A model generated the notes under the pieces. That model was given only the letters and a program-made list of their open reading frames with translations, made no database searches and had not been told where the DNA came from. Positions 35,022-46,600 of a stretch of 64,000 nucleotides of DNA are shown piece by piece (position 1 is the first letter of the stretch; each line of letters opens with the position of its first letter). The stretch lies in NCBI RefSeq assembly GCF_009727055.1, contig NC_052359.1, positions 7,780,418-7,844,417 of the forward strand. Direction: 5' to 3'. The position numbers and the translations under genes were made by a program. The DNA comes from Benincasa hispida (taxonomy: Eukaryota > Streptophyta > Magnoliopsida > Cucurbitales > Cucurbitaceae).

Positions 35022-37037
35022 TCATGTGTTCCACAAGGCAGACGTCGTCGATTTCGCGCTGGTTGTCGTCGTCGACTTCAAACTTGAGGTTGTTCGGATT
35101 CTTCTTGATGTTGCTTGGTACTTTGCAGGCGCTTCATAATATAAATATTCATTATGCTCTCCACGACCCCCACCATGTCCATGCACGTATGAAGACGAAG
35201 GACCAGCCTCTGAGTCATCATGTTCTGAACCAAATGCTGGCATCATCTTCATCGGACTAACATAATCAGTTTGACTCTACGTCTGCATCATAGGGGCAAC
35301 TCTTCCACATTATGTGCAACCTCAACAAACTCATCATCTTCTCCGAACAGGTCCTCTACGTCTAGGAGCTGGTGGAGGAACAATAGGTATATCATACATA
35401 TAATGAATTTCCTCCATATAGCTTTAGTTGTCACTACATATAGCAAGAACCTGGTTCGGATCATTCGCAACTTCATGGAGTCTACTGTTTGTTCGATCTC
35501 TGTGAATTATAAAAAAATTAGACAATATATAAAATAAATTTAAATTAAAAAATAATTAAATAATATTCATTCATTTACCAGATGACCCACAGTTGTTCCT
35601 TGACGACTGACGTAGTGCCTTGTGATATTATTATACCAATGAATATATTCTAGAGTGACATCTGTGTCAAACTGTTCAAGAGAAACCCCCACTGCAAATA
35701 AACCTTGCACGATAGTGCCATCGCACTACCAAATGTGCAACTTTTTTCAGACCAATCTCCAATCCTTAGGTCAATATCATGCAGTACGGGTTTCAGTATT
35801 ACAAGGCGATGGGACATCCTGCTGAAAACCGAATTGTCTCATCACCCTGTCAAGAAGATGCCACTCACCAATGTGAAAACATTGAGATGACTCATCGTCC
35901 GTCATATATGTTTTGACCATTCGTACAAAAATTAGGCAAAATATGCATAATAATTTTGTACGGCTCCCAAATAACCTAAAATACAAAATATTATATTAGA
36001 GAATATTAAAGAAAAATACAATAAAAATGTATAAAATAATCAATTAGGTTCAGTGTAATGTACCTGTTCAAGTTGAAGCAGATGAACACATGTATCTATA
36101 CTTGTTGACTACATGTGTGGCTATCCTAGTCACACAAAATTTGTCTCTCCCACCTAAATTTTTAAATTGATAATTTAGAATTTAAATTAACTAGATTGGT
36201 GATATAAAAATTAAATTGAATTAAAACAACATACCGAGAACCGTAGGCTCGTCTAACTAACTGAGCGTCATTAACATGTTGTAGCTGTGAGCCATTGTTA
36301 GAAATCGCTCCCAAGCGCAAAAGTATGAGAGGCCCAGCTATCTTTCGAACCTCAGGTCTTGTTGCTTTTCATAGTTATCTATACTACCATGCCAAGCATG
36401 CTCCACCCACGAATACCGCCCCGCATCATGGAGGTTAGTAACAGTGGCAGGAACATCAAGTGAACAAAATGACTTGATTTATCTGAAAACAGACTTCCAC
36501 CCATCATTTGTAGTATATATGCTCGCGCTATCTTGATTTCCTCATCTGCATCATCTGTGAGCTCACAAAATTGTGTTCCTAACATATTAAACTTAACCTC
36601 GATCCTTTAATCTTATCGGCAGGTGGGGTCGCACCGAGGTACAATTGACAAACTTCTGACCAGTCATCGTACATCACTCCGATGACCAACTCACCGTCAA
36701 CAGGTAACCCCAACAACATTTCTATGTCTTGTAGAGTGATAGTACACTCTCCAACAGATATATGAAATGTATGCGTCTCAGGCCTCCATCTCTCGACCAA
36801 GGTTGTGATCAGATGTCAGTCCAACTGAATAAATCCTAATCTAGCAACCCCATAGAATCCAGATGTGCGCAGTAACGGTACTATTCGAGGGTGGAGCGGG
36901 ATAGTACGCTGGAGAACTGCCTCTCAACACCTGCAAGATATTTCTCCAGTAGTACGATCTTGGCATACAACAGATGATCGATGAATGGACTGGTCGTACA
37001 AAATATCGGGATCAACAGGTCCTTGGTTTAAAGCCAT
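35022..37037 (-). pseudogene. Plant mobile domain (PMD, MAIN/MAIL1-like) pseudogene
   Basis: The frame opens with MALNQGPVDPDILYDQSIHR and continues through [69 protein letters not shown] and LMFLPLLL, the order typical of the aminotransferase-like plant mobile domain. C-terminal pieces (PIVPPPAPRRRGP near 35,380; a GPSSSYVHGHGGGRGEHNEY stretch at 35,252-35,022) look like the low-complexity tail of such proteins. In-frame TGA codons at 36,924-36,926 and 36,816-36,818 and several frameshifts break it. Such genes are known both as host silencing/meristem factors and as passengers of transposons; here it sits inside the 34.0-39.3 kb TIR element. Confidence 0.8.
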
Positions 37038-37795
37038 GATCTGAAAAAATATATATTTATTTCTCAATTAAAAAAATATTTGTTTCTCAATTAGAAGAAT
37101 AATATACAACTTAATTAAAAGAATAATGTACAACTTAATTAAAAAAATATTTTAATAATATTCTTTTGAGGCTAGTAAATTTCGCTGTTAAGTAAATTCT
37201 TTTGAGCTAAATTCCACAACTTAATTAAAAGTATATTTTAATAAAGGAAATTGAATATACAATAGATGTATGCTTGTGTGAGAATAATTTGTATTAAACA
37301 AAATATAAGAAGAGAAATGAAAATGGAAATGGGAGGAGAGGAAGATGATTTCGAAGGCAGTGAGGGGGTAGTGAGCTATGAAGGGACAATGAGCAAATCA
37401 AGGGGAGAAGAGTGAGCAAAATCAAGGGTAGTGAGCTAAAAATTATCGAGGGAGTGAGTGAGCAAAAATGAAGAGGATGGTAGTTTAAAAGGATGTAGGT
37501 CGAATGTTGAACACTCGACCCACGAGTTTGGGGTGGTTGAAGAGGTATTAAGGCTATGAATGTAGGGAATCGGAGCAGAGCAGGGGCAACATGGTGATAA
37601 GATCTCACATATTTTTTTAATTTACTTGATAATAAAATCAAGGTTGACCATATTTTTTTAGACTTATTCAATTATAGTACATTTTAATATATGCACTTTC
37701 ATTAAACTCACTCAATTATAGTTATTAGTTGTAACAAAATTATGTTATTGTTGTTATTTTTTCATTAATGATTATTAGCTTTTTTTTCTCATTGG

Positions 37796-37798
<3 letters not shown>

Positions 37799-37837
<39 letters not shown>
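37799..37837. repeat. (TA)n microsatellite
   Basis: About 39 nt of uninterrupted TA dinucleotides inside the PMD-carrying element. Confidence 0.95.
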
Positions 37838-37839
<2 letters not shown>

Positions 37840-37884
37840 AAAGTAAATAAAGTGAAGACAATTATGAACGAAATCTCATGAGCG

Positions 37885-38130
37885 AGAATCCCTTCTAGAG
37901 CAAGATCCCCATCACAAAATTAGCTAGATTTTCTTCTAGAGCGAGATCCTCATCACAAAATTAGCTTCACCCACTTATCTTCCTTGTCGAGGGTTGAAGT
38001 TTCGACTTATGTATGTCAAAACTAACCTTCGACAACCTAATATACAAAATTAACGAGATTCCCTTCTAGAGCGAGATCCTCGTCACAAAATTTTAGTGAG
38101 ATTTCATTTTCCTTGTAAATTTTAGCGAGA
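37885..38130 (+). repeat. Interspersed ~40-bp direct repeats
   Basis: Three copies (about 37,885, 37,928 and 38,049) share TTCTAGAGCGAGATCCTC with small changes, followed by TCACAAAATT. They lie in the right subterminal region of the TIR element, where repeated transposase-binding motifs are often found (inference). Confidence 0.8.
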
Positions 38131-39320
38131 TTTCCTTTTCCTTGTCGAGGATTGAAGTTTCAACTTATGTATGTCGAAACTTCAACCCTTGACAGCCCTA
38201 ATATACATATTGTTTTCAAGTTTTTCTTTGTTTGTCGAGTTTTCAAGTTCGACTCTAATGAATCCTCAACCCTCGACTTCTAATCTTGACCTCCCAAAAC
38301 AACAATATTTCTCTAATAAGTTTTGAAAATAACAATATTAATATTAAAAGTCCTCCCAAAACTATCCCAAATTACTTTCTCTTGTACTATATCTCACTTT
38401 CTTTCTCTCTTGTCACAAAATTAATCGAACCTATTTCTACATAGAGATCATCGTCACCATATCCATCTCTGATCACAAGCAAAGAGAGAGATGAATGGAA
38501 GGAAGAATGTGTGTGAGATGAGATTATATATATAAAAAAGGGGGGAGAAGAAGAAACTGGGCCTATTCTTAAAGGGTTTTTTTTTTTTTTTGTTTTGTTT
38601 GAAGACTTCAAGTTCTGTCAAAAGGAGAAAAGGCAAGGTTTGATATATATATATATATATTCTCAAAATTCAAGAATCACACTGCCATGGAGCAAGGCCC
38701 AGTTCAAGAATCACACTTCAGATTCTGGTTCTTTTGTGTGTTTTACTCTCCCTCCTCTTTCTACATCACACTTTCTCTCCCTTGTCCCAAGGAACAAGAA
38801 AAACAAAGTGAGTCTGAAACTTCCATGGAAGTAAAAATTCTCCACCAAACTAAAACAACCTATTAACCCAATAAAGAAAAACTAAAGACTATATAAACAC
38901 ACCATGAGTTTTCCCCGAAAAATAGAGAGAAAAGTTAAAAGAAACTAAGATTATTGAAAAATGAAAGATGAGAGAAAGAAGAGAGAGAAGAGAGAGAAGT
39001 GAGAAAATTTCATCATCTTCCTCTGTTGAAAAATGAGAGATAAAAAAAGAAGATGGAGACGGAGGAGTGAGGATAAGATACAGAAGAGAAAGAAAAAAGA
39101 GGAGAGAGAGGAGTGATAAAGATTAAAAAAATATATATTTTTCAATGTCCTCACATCATATATTTAATCAATTTTACATTTAAATTTAATAGGCTTATCA
39201 GTAGAGAGGACTTTTTAAATATATTCTTGGAAATTGAGGGACTAAAATGGTTAATTTAAAAAATTAGGGACCAAATACCATCTATTCTTGAGAATTTCGG
39301 GACCAAAAGAGTATTTTTTC

Positions 39321-40640
39321 CTTTAAAGAAAAGATACTTTTCTTAAAATCTGTGCATCATTTAAGGGACCTTTCAATTTTTTGATTAGAATAAAATTTGT
39401 GTTATCCACATCTAAGTTAGATCAGTTTGGTCCTTTAAGATGGTTCACATATAGTTTCCATTCTTTCACATTGCAATTCTTTATGCTGATTGGATTATTT
39501 GTTGGTGGACTTTTTTTCAATATTTAAATCAGTTTTGTCCTGTGTAAAAGTTGCAGCCTGACACTTACATTACTCTACATTTTTGGTGGTGCCATTCCCC
39601 CTTTGTTCTCCAGTTCACTGCACTTTTCCCTCATTCTCACGCTTTCTACTGTTTGTAATTGTGTCCAAACCCTTATTTTCTTCTATATAAGTGAAGCATC
39701 AATCTTCTTTGTTCTACCTGTTCTCCTAAATCTTTTCCGGCTAAGTTAGGTGGCTCAATTCATTGCTTTAAACCAAAGTTTGTTATTATTGTTATTTGTA
39801 TATATATACCAAGCTTTGATTGTGAAGGGGTACACATTATATGCAAAAACCGCCCCAAAACAGGGCCAAAATAACACCTTCTCCGACAACTTTTCTTTAT
39901 GCCCTCACTCTACTATCTTCTCCCTCTACCCTTCTTCCCTCATCTTCTTCCTCTTCCTCTCTCCCTTCTCCCATAACTTGTCGCCACCTATGGGTAAGAA
40001 TCAAACACACACACACACACATATATATTGACTGTCCAAATTATCTTTTGCCTATAGAGCACTAAGAAAAAGATGTGTATAATGTGATCCTGGTGTCCTA
40101 CCATTTAGTAGTCAAGAAATTCTTCTGTCCAAATTGTCAGTGGCTGCCGTGAATCAAAATATTGTTTACTAATTATTATTTAGAGACTGCAGTATTTTGA
40201 TAACCAGAAAAAAAAAAATCAACTATTATACAAAAACAATCAACAATCAATCCTCTAAGCAACCTTTAAATATTGAAGAAAGAAAATAAAATAATGGTCA
40301 ATGAGGCCATCCAACTTTAGTTAATTCATAATTCTGCAAATAAAAGGCTGGTCCTTGAAAAGGAAGTACTATGGGTAGAGGGGGAAAAATGATGTATTCA
40401 TTCATTACACAAGTAGTGTGTATGGATAAGATAACAACACATCTGTTCATATATACAATACAAACCCACTCGAACTATACAATGCAATGCATCCTAATAA
40501 GCTAAGCTAGTTACAGTCCCAACTCCCAATTGACGATACAAGAATCAGACATAACAATGGTAACAAATGGCGTTGAGTCAATTCACTCCTCATTGTCCAA
40601 CCCTACCTAGTAAGTTATATACTTGAGTGCAACATAATAA
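39321..40640. other. Intergenic DNA between the TIR element and the 3' end of KCBP
   Basis: No gene recognised. A (CA)n/(TA)n microsatellite lies at about 40,008-40,029. The segment 40,390-40,645 is the likely KCBP 3'UTR, with an AATGAATGAATAC poly(A)-like stretch on the minus strand near 40,394-40,406 and no exact AATAAA. Confidence 0.4.
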
Positions 40641-40645
40641 AAGCT

Positions 40646-43600
40646 CTACATGGAATATCTGACGTCCCCTTTTTCTTTAGTATGTCGCTCGTCTTGGATT
40701 TCTTCCAACTCCTCATCCTCTCCCCTCCTACCTGCTTGTTCTTTCCAATAAGCGACCATTTTTTTCAGCCGAGCAACCTCCTTAGATGCTACATTTTTGC
40801 TTGGATCATTAACAATTGATCGAACTCTTGATGCATACCTGAATTACAAAGCAAATTCATAAAAAGAAGCTTCAATGTAAAGATATAGTTTCTCTTTAAG
40901 TCTTCATTTTCCTTCCGTATTTGATAATAATAAACTTCTATCCGTTCGTTTAAAATTAATATGGATAAGAGGCCAGAAATACTTTCAAATATACCATTCT
41001 TTCCATCTTTCTTGCAGGTTAAAATGATTTAGAAAGTAGAAGAATTTGGAACATAACCCAAAAAATTTGAGCTTGAAAAGCTAAAATGAATACGTAAGTA
41101 AAGTTTCTCTTTACTCTCAGTGATGGTTGGCAAGGACAGTAACTATACTCATGGCTACATTTACCAACTTCTGAATACGTATGTCAAAAACATACGTCAA
41201 TCAAACTTCTAAACAATCTCAAATATACATAAATCATAGAAGATACTTTAACCAAACTCCCAATTGATTTAAAAAAATAATATATAATTTATTAAATTCT
41301 TCAAAGTGGATATAGTAAAGAAAAGGATACCATACATGAGTGAATTATATGTCTCGTCCAAGTTGGATTCGGCTGGAGAGACATTGACAAACATAAGCGT
41401 TTTGGCATTACCACCGAGTGAATCACTCATTAACATTGTTAGCTTATGATTTCTGTAAGGTATGTGCTGGCCCCCTGAAGACAAAGCACTGATAACATCC
41501 CCAAGTGCTGAAAGTGATTTATTTATGCTTTGAGCTTCCTTAAGTTGGCTACCAGAAGAGCCTGATTTCTTCACTCTCTCTGATCCCGCAAGATCAACAA
41601 AACTAAGCTGCAAGAGAGATATTCAAACTATTACATGCTGAGAGAAACACAACATTCATTTGTTTATTCAATGAAAAGCTCAGCTAAATTTTTAACTCAT
41701 ATCTACCTTTTATAAAGTCATTGTTTCTTGTGAATATCCATACATACCAGACCTGGTAGTGTATTTTCATATTTAAATCATACGACCACCTACATCCTTC
41801 ACTCTAAATAAAAATATTGAAACTACTAGTACCATACCTTTCCTTTAGAAACAGATTGTGTCTGAAGGTTGGTACTTTCAATAATAATTGAAAGTATCAA
41901 ATGTGATCTTGAACTTTCTTCATTCATTTGAGTCTCCGAAGTATGTCGTTGCTCTGATCCTCTATAAATAATATTTTTCAATTCTTCAAATGTTGAGATA
42001 GAAGCTATTGTGACGTTTTCAATGGATACCATTCCCTAACCTCACCAAATAGTCATCCCACTAAAGTTAGAAGTATAATAAATAACTCGAATAAACTAAA
42101 ATCCAGGTAGAAATTTCACATTAAATTGTAAAAATCACTGATGATTGAACGTTGAAATATTTACCTTTGTATCCTTTTTTATCTCTAATCTCAATCGTTT
42201 TGCATTCCTTGGCAAAAGAAGATCTACCAATGTATCTTGATATAATTCTACCATGTATGCCTAAATCAAAGTATAGTATGAGTGAGAAGGACAGAAACAG
42301 AAGAGAAACAATGAATCATTTGTATAAAAGCCAATGTATAGAACATTGTATGCATTACGATCATTGAACTCGAGAGAGAGTAATGCATAAAACAAAAGTT
42401 AACAATTCGAGAACATAAATAACGAGCCATCTATTTCAATGAAACATAATTTATACACCACTATATGTAGTGCAATTTACAGACTCAAGATAGGTACTAA
42501 GTAAAACATAACTTAAATCATTACCTTCAATGAAAATGAGAACTTGTTACTATCCCTCTTCAAAATCCTAAAAAGTTCTCCAGTGGCACGTGGTGTTAGT
42601 CCAGGGTGGTCCTCAGATCCATATATTGTAAATGTCTTCCCAGAACCAGTTTGACCATAAGCAAATATGCATACATTATAACCATCTACAGCAGACTGGA
42701 CAAGATACTGCATTACGATCGTACAAAAGAGTATCAATTAATGTTTTCTATTAACAGTGATAGCTAAAAGACAATAAAGATTCATCAAAATAAATAAATA
42801 AAGTTCTACAATTCTATTGAACTTGCCCGCGTATCTTCAAAAACATCTTCCTGAGAGGCAGTGCCATCAAATACATGATCGTACATATGTTGCTTCAGCT
42901 TATCATCTTTCCATAGATGTTCGACTGTGAACTCATCTAGACTTGTAAGCACATTTTTTTCTTTTTCGATAATTTCTTTATCATTAAGAGGTCGAAGTCG
43001 ACAGTAAACTCTGATCTTTCCTTTCATATCTGCAATGTAATCAAGTGCAAATTTAATTGAACATTTCATAAGTTTTTTTTTCTTTTCATGTTACATGAGG
43101 AATAATTAAAAAACATGTTCACGAAAAAAATGTGAGAAATAAATGAATCAATTTGTAGTAAAGTAATTATGTAATATATATGTATTATCCTATTCTTTTT
43201 AATGTACACTTTAGAAATCAACTTTTCATTGATTTGATGAAAAGTAGAAAAGAAAGCAGAATAGAACCCTACCCATCGAAGAATACAACTCCAAGAAATA
43301 TAAGTTACACTCGACGACTAATTTAAAAATGTTTAGTTAGAGAATAGAATGTAGAAACGAAGCATTTTGTCAGCTACAACTCCTCCCTTTCCTTCCTTTA
43401 TCCCACAAAAATTCTATAATTTTGCTCAAACCACAGCTCACACAGACCATATAGTTTTTTGCCTCAACTCAAGTTTATTAACAAAGAAGGTATTAGCATA
43501 TATTCACCCTCAGTTTATTTCGCTACGATTTTAGTTCATTTCTAAATATTAAAATTTTCATGTTCTGGAACATCACATTAGTATAATAATTAAATAATAT

Positions 43601-46600
43601 ATAATTTTATTTTGAACCACTACCAACCAACTCCTCGAAAATCATGGAGGAGACATACCAAGGAGTTTCAACATCCACAACCCCATCGACTTCTTCAGAA
43701 GAGATAGAAGGAATCCTAACAAAAAGAACCAACAAAACAACCATGCTCCACACAAGGCTTCTATTCAATTATTTTTCTTTAAAAATAATCATTACAACAT
43801 ATTTATGTAATAAATATATAAATTAGTAATTAAATTAAGAAAATATGCCATGATAGTTTAGATAAGGTTAGAGAGGTACAAAGGACTATTTTATTTTATT
43901 TTATATCTGAGTGTTTGGGCCAGCTTATATGATGTAGTGTGTTTCTTGAAAAGTCTTCTTGTATTTCTTGAGATTTCTTGAGTTGTCTTGTAGCTACCCT
44001 TGATTGTTCTTTGATCTTGGATAAATGCCGTTTTTACTTAGGCTAAAGTTAAGTTTCAGGTTTTTACCTTGGGCTTATTGTTTCAGCCGATTGACTGATC
44101 TTTTCTTCTTTGGAGGCTGCTGCCTAGCCTACAAATACTTGTACCTACGGGCTGTTGAGGCTAATTTGAAAGTTTGGATAAAGTTCTTTTAGATTTAAAA
44201 TATTACATGAACCTCAACATTTGGTTATCAGAAAATTCATGAAAATAAAATAAAATCCTATATAGACGGCCAGCAACAGATTCGAAGTATGTTGAGCTTT
44301 GAATTTTTTTCTAATCAAATTTCAATTTTTTGTTTTTAAGTTTCTTATTTTATTATTAGATTTAATTTTCAGTTTAATATCTGAAGTTGATGTTAGATCT
44401 AAGATTTCAGTTTTTTGTTCTTTTTAGTTTGCTACAAGTTTTGCGAGTGTCCATTTATGACGTTGTATTAAATTGTAAGTTGGTGATATTAATTAGGTCC
44501 ATTTTTGTACCTATATAAAAGTGAGCTTCCATGTAAAGTTGGCTCACCAATTTTGTTCTCCTTCAATTAGAAGTTTATTTTACTTATCTATTGGATTTCA
44601 CTCTCTCATTTTCCCATTTCCATTTTCTTCTCTTTGTTTAACAAACATAGACATTTTGATTATTGCTTCCGCGACATAATTTTTTTTAATCAAATTCATT
44701 TTTTAAACGAAGTTGTTCCCCAGAGGCTTTTTTTTAACCATATTTCAACACTAAGAGAAATTTAAATAAACTGGGGGAAATTTACAAGAATTTCTATATC
44801 GACATTAAAGAACTCATTCTATATGGACAGCATGGTAAACAAACCTTCTATCATGTTGAAATAGCGTTTCCTTAGAACTTGCTCTTCCTTATAAAGCGCT
44901 TCCATCTCAGCTAGCTGAGCCCCTTGCATCTTCAAAATGTTGGCTGTCTGCTCATTTTTTCGGTCAATGTCCTAAAATAAAGAAAGAATCATCACAAAGA
45001 GGCCAAAAGAAAAGTAAAAAAGAAGAGTGAAAAAGGATACACCGGGTGTTAAATAGATGTAAGAGATACTGCAGCTAGATCAGTTTATGCAAAACTAAAT
45101 AGAAACAATCAGACTAGAACCTCTTTCATATCTCGTAGTTCCTCTAGTTCCTTCAAATTATTTTGCAGTGCCGCCAAATCAGAGTTCCTGATCGTGAGCG
45201 TTGACTCCATTACAGCTAGTTCTTGAGTTACTTCTTCAAGTTTTTTTTCAAGTTCTGCCACTCTCAGCCTCGAGATTTTGCGTTCATGTTCAAAGTTTTT
45301 CTGGAGATGTTCCATCTGCAAGTGAAAAACTTGATACATATTACTCTGGTAATGTATGAAGTAACAAACATGATACCATATCAAGAAAATATATCATGTA
45401 CCTCATTGCTAAACTTCTTCTCAAGTTCAAAAATTCTTTGTTCCAAGAACAGCTTTTCATTTACTAGTTTCTTTCTAATTTCTTCAGTGGCTTGCAACTC
45501 ATCGTTTCGAAGCCTCAACTCATCTTGAAGTTTTTGTAGAAGCTATAAAGAATAACATTCAACTCGATGCAATTTGCAATATATTTTATACTAAATAGTT
45601 ATATCAATCATAACGTTTAATTACAAAAAGGATGCCAGAAAAAGAAAATTGAAATTTTGGATCTTGCTTTGAAGAATAGTTTTCTGCTTTTTGGAACAAA
45701 AATGCAGTTAAAGTTAAATATGTTTCAATTATCTTTTCAAAGTTTCTCTCCTTTTTTTTTTTTTTTTTTTTTTTCAAGTTTGCTTTTTCTGACGGCTTGA
45801 AATTAGCTTTTTCTTTGAAAATCATGGACTTGTATGAAAACAAGTTTTTTTTTTTTTTTTCCTTTTTCTTTTTTGAAATAAAACTAGTTGTTTGAATCTT
45901 TATTGAACATGTTCCTCTCTAATTTGAGGAACCAATTCAGACAATAAAAAACAACTCTGCCCCATTGACTTCACACAACAGAAGCAAATCGGAAGAACAA
46001 AAAAAAAAAAGAAGGGTGATAGTTACAGAAGCTCTAGTAGCCATATTCATGGCTCACAAGTTCAAGAAGAGACCTCAAAGCCTGTTTCTTCATCACCTTC
46101 CATAAACCCCTCTCCCCGACTTCAAAACCCTCTCCATTTCCAAAACCCCACAACTACTATTTCTCTTAAACCTTTCCACCACCATTTTCACCAGCCTCTC
46201 ATCGCTCCCCACTTCTTCACTGCCTTCTCTGAACTAAACACTTCAAAATATGCGCACCCCCCCCCAACAAAAAAAACAATAATAATAAATAAAAACGAGG
46301 CCCTCAAATACCCCTGCTCTTTTCCCCTCACCATTCATCTCCTCATTTCTTTTTCCAACTTGTAAATTGTAGCCCCCAAGTCAATTCCCCCTTCCATCCC
46401 CATTTCAATCTCTTTCATCTCTTCAAGTTATAAATCATAGTTTTAAAATTTTGAACGCGACTATAATTCTTAAAATAATATCCAAACAAAAACAGAAAGT
46501 TGTTTTTCATCAAACAAATAGCTCAAAATCATACCTGTTCATCAATTCCAACTGTATCTTTTTTCACATTATTTTCCAATACCGTGGTGCTCAATTTTGC

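Larger units (their letters stand above)
34048..39320. mobile_element. 5.3-kb TIR transposon (Mutator-like) carrying a plant-mobile-domain gene
   Basis: The left arm (about 34,048-34,330) and the reverse complement of the right arm (about 38,990-39,320) align over roughly 280 bp: TACCATTTTA, CCATTTTA, CCTATTAAATTTAAAT, AAAATTGATT/CAAATTGATT, ATATGATGTG, TCTCACTTCTC-type tracts, CTCCATCTTC and CATTTTTCAA occur in the same order. The interior includes a decayed PMD gene (35,022-37,037), an inverted repeat at 34,437-34,484, a (TA)n tract and a direct-repeat block at 37.9-38.1 kb. No transposase was found, so it is non-autonomous or deleted. Target duplication is hidden by A-rich flanks. Mutator assignment rests on TIR length (inference). 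Confidence 0.65.

Noticed and set aside
42821..42822. Alternative GT donor for KCBP exon 18
   Set aside because: It would leave the frame shifted at the next exon and lose the conserved FEDT-YLVQ junction.
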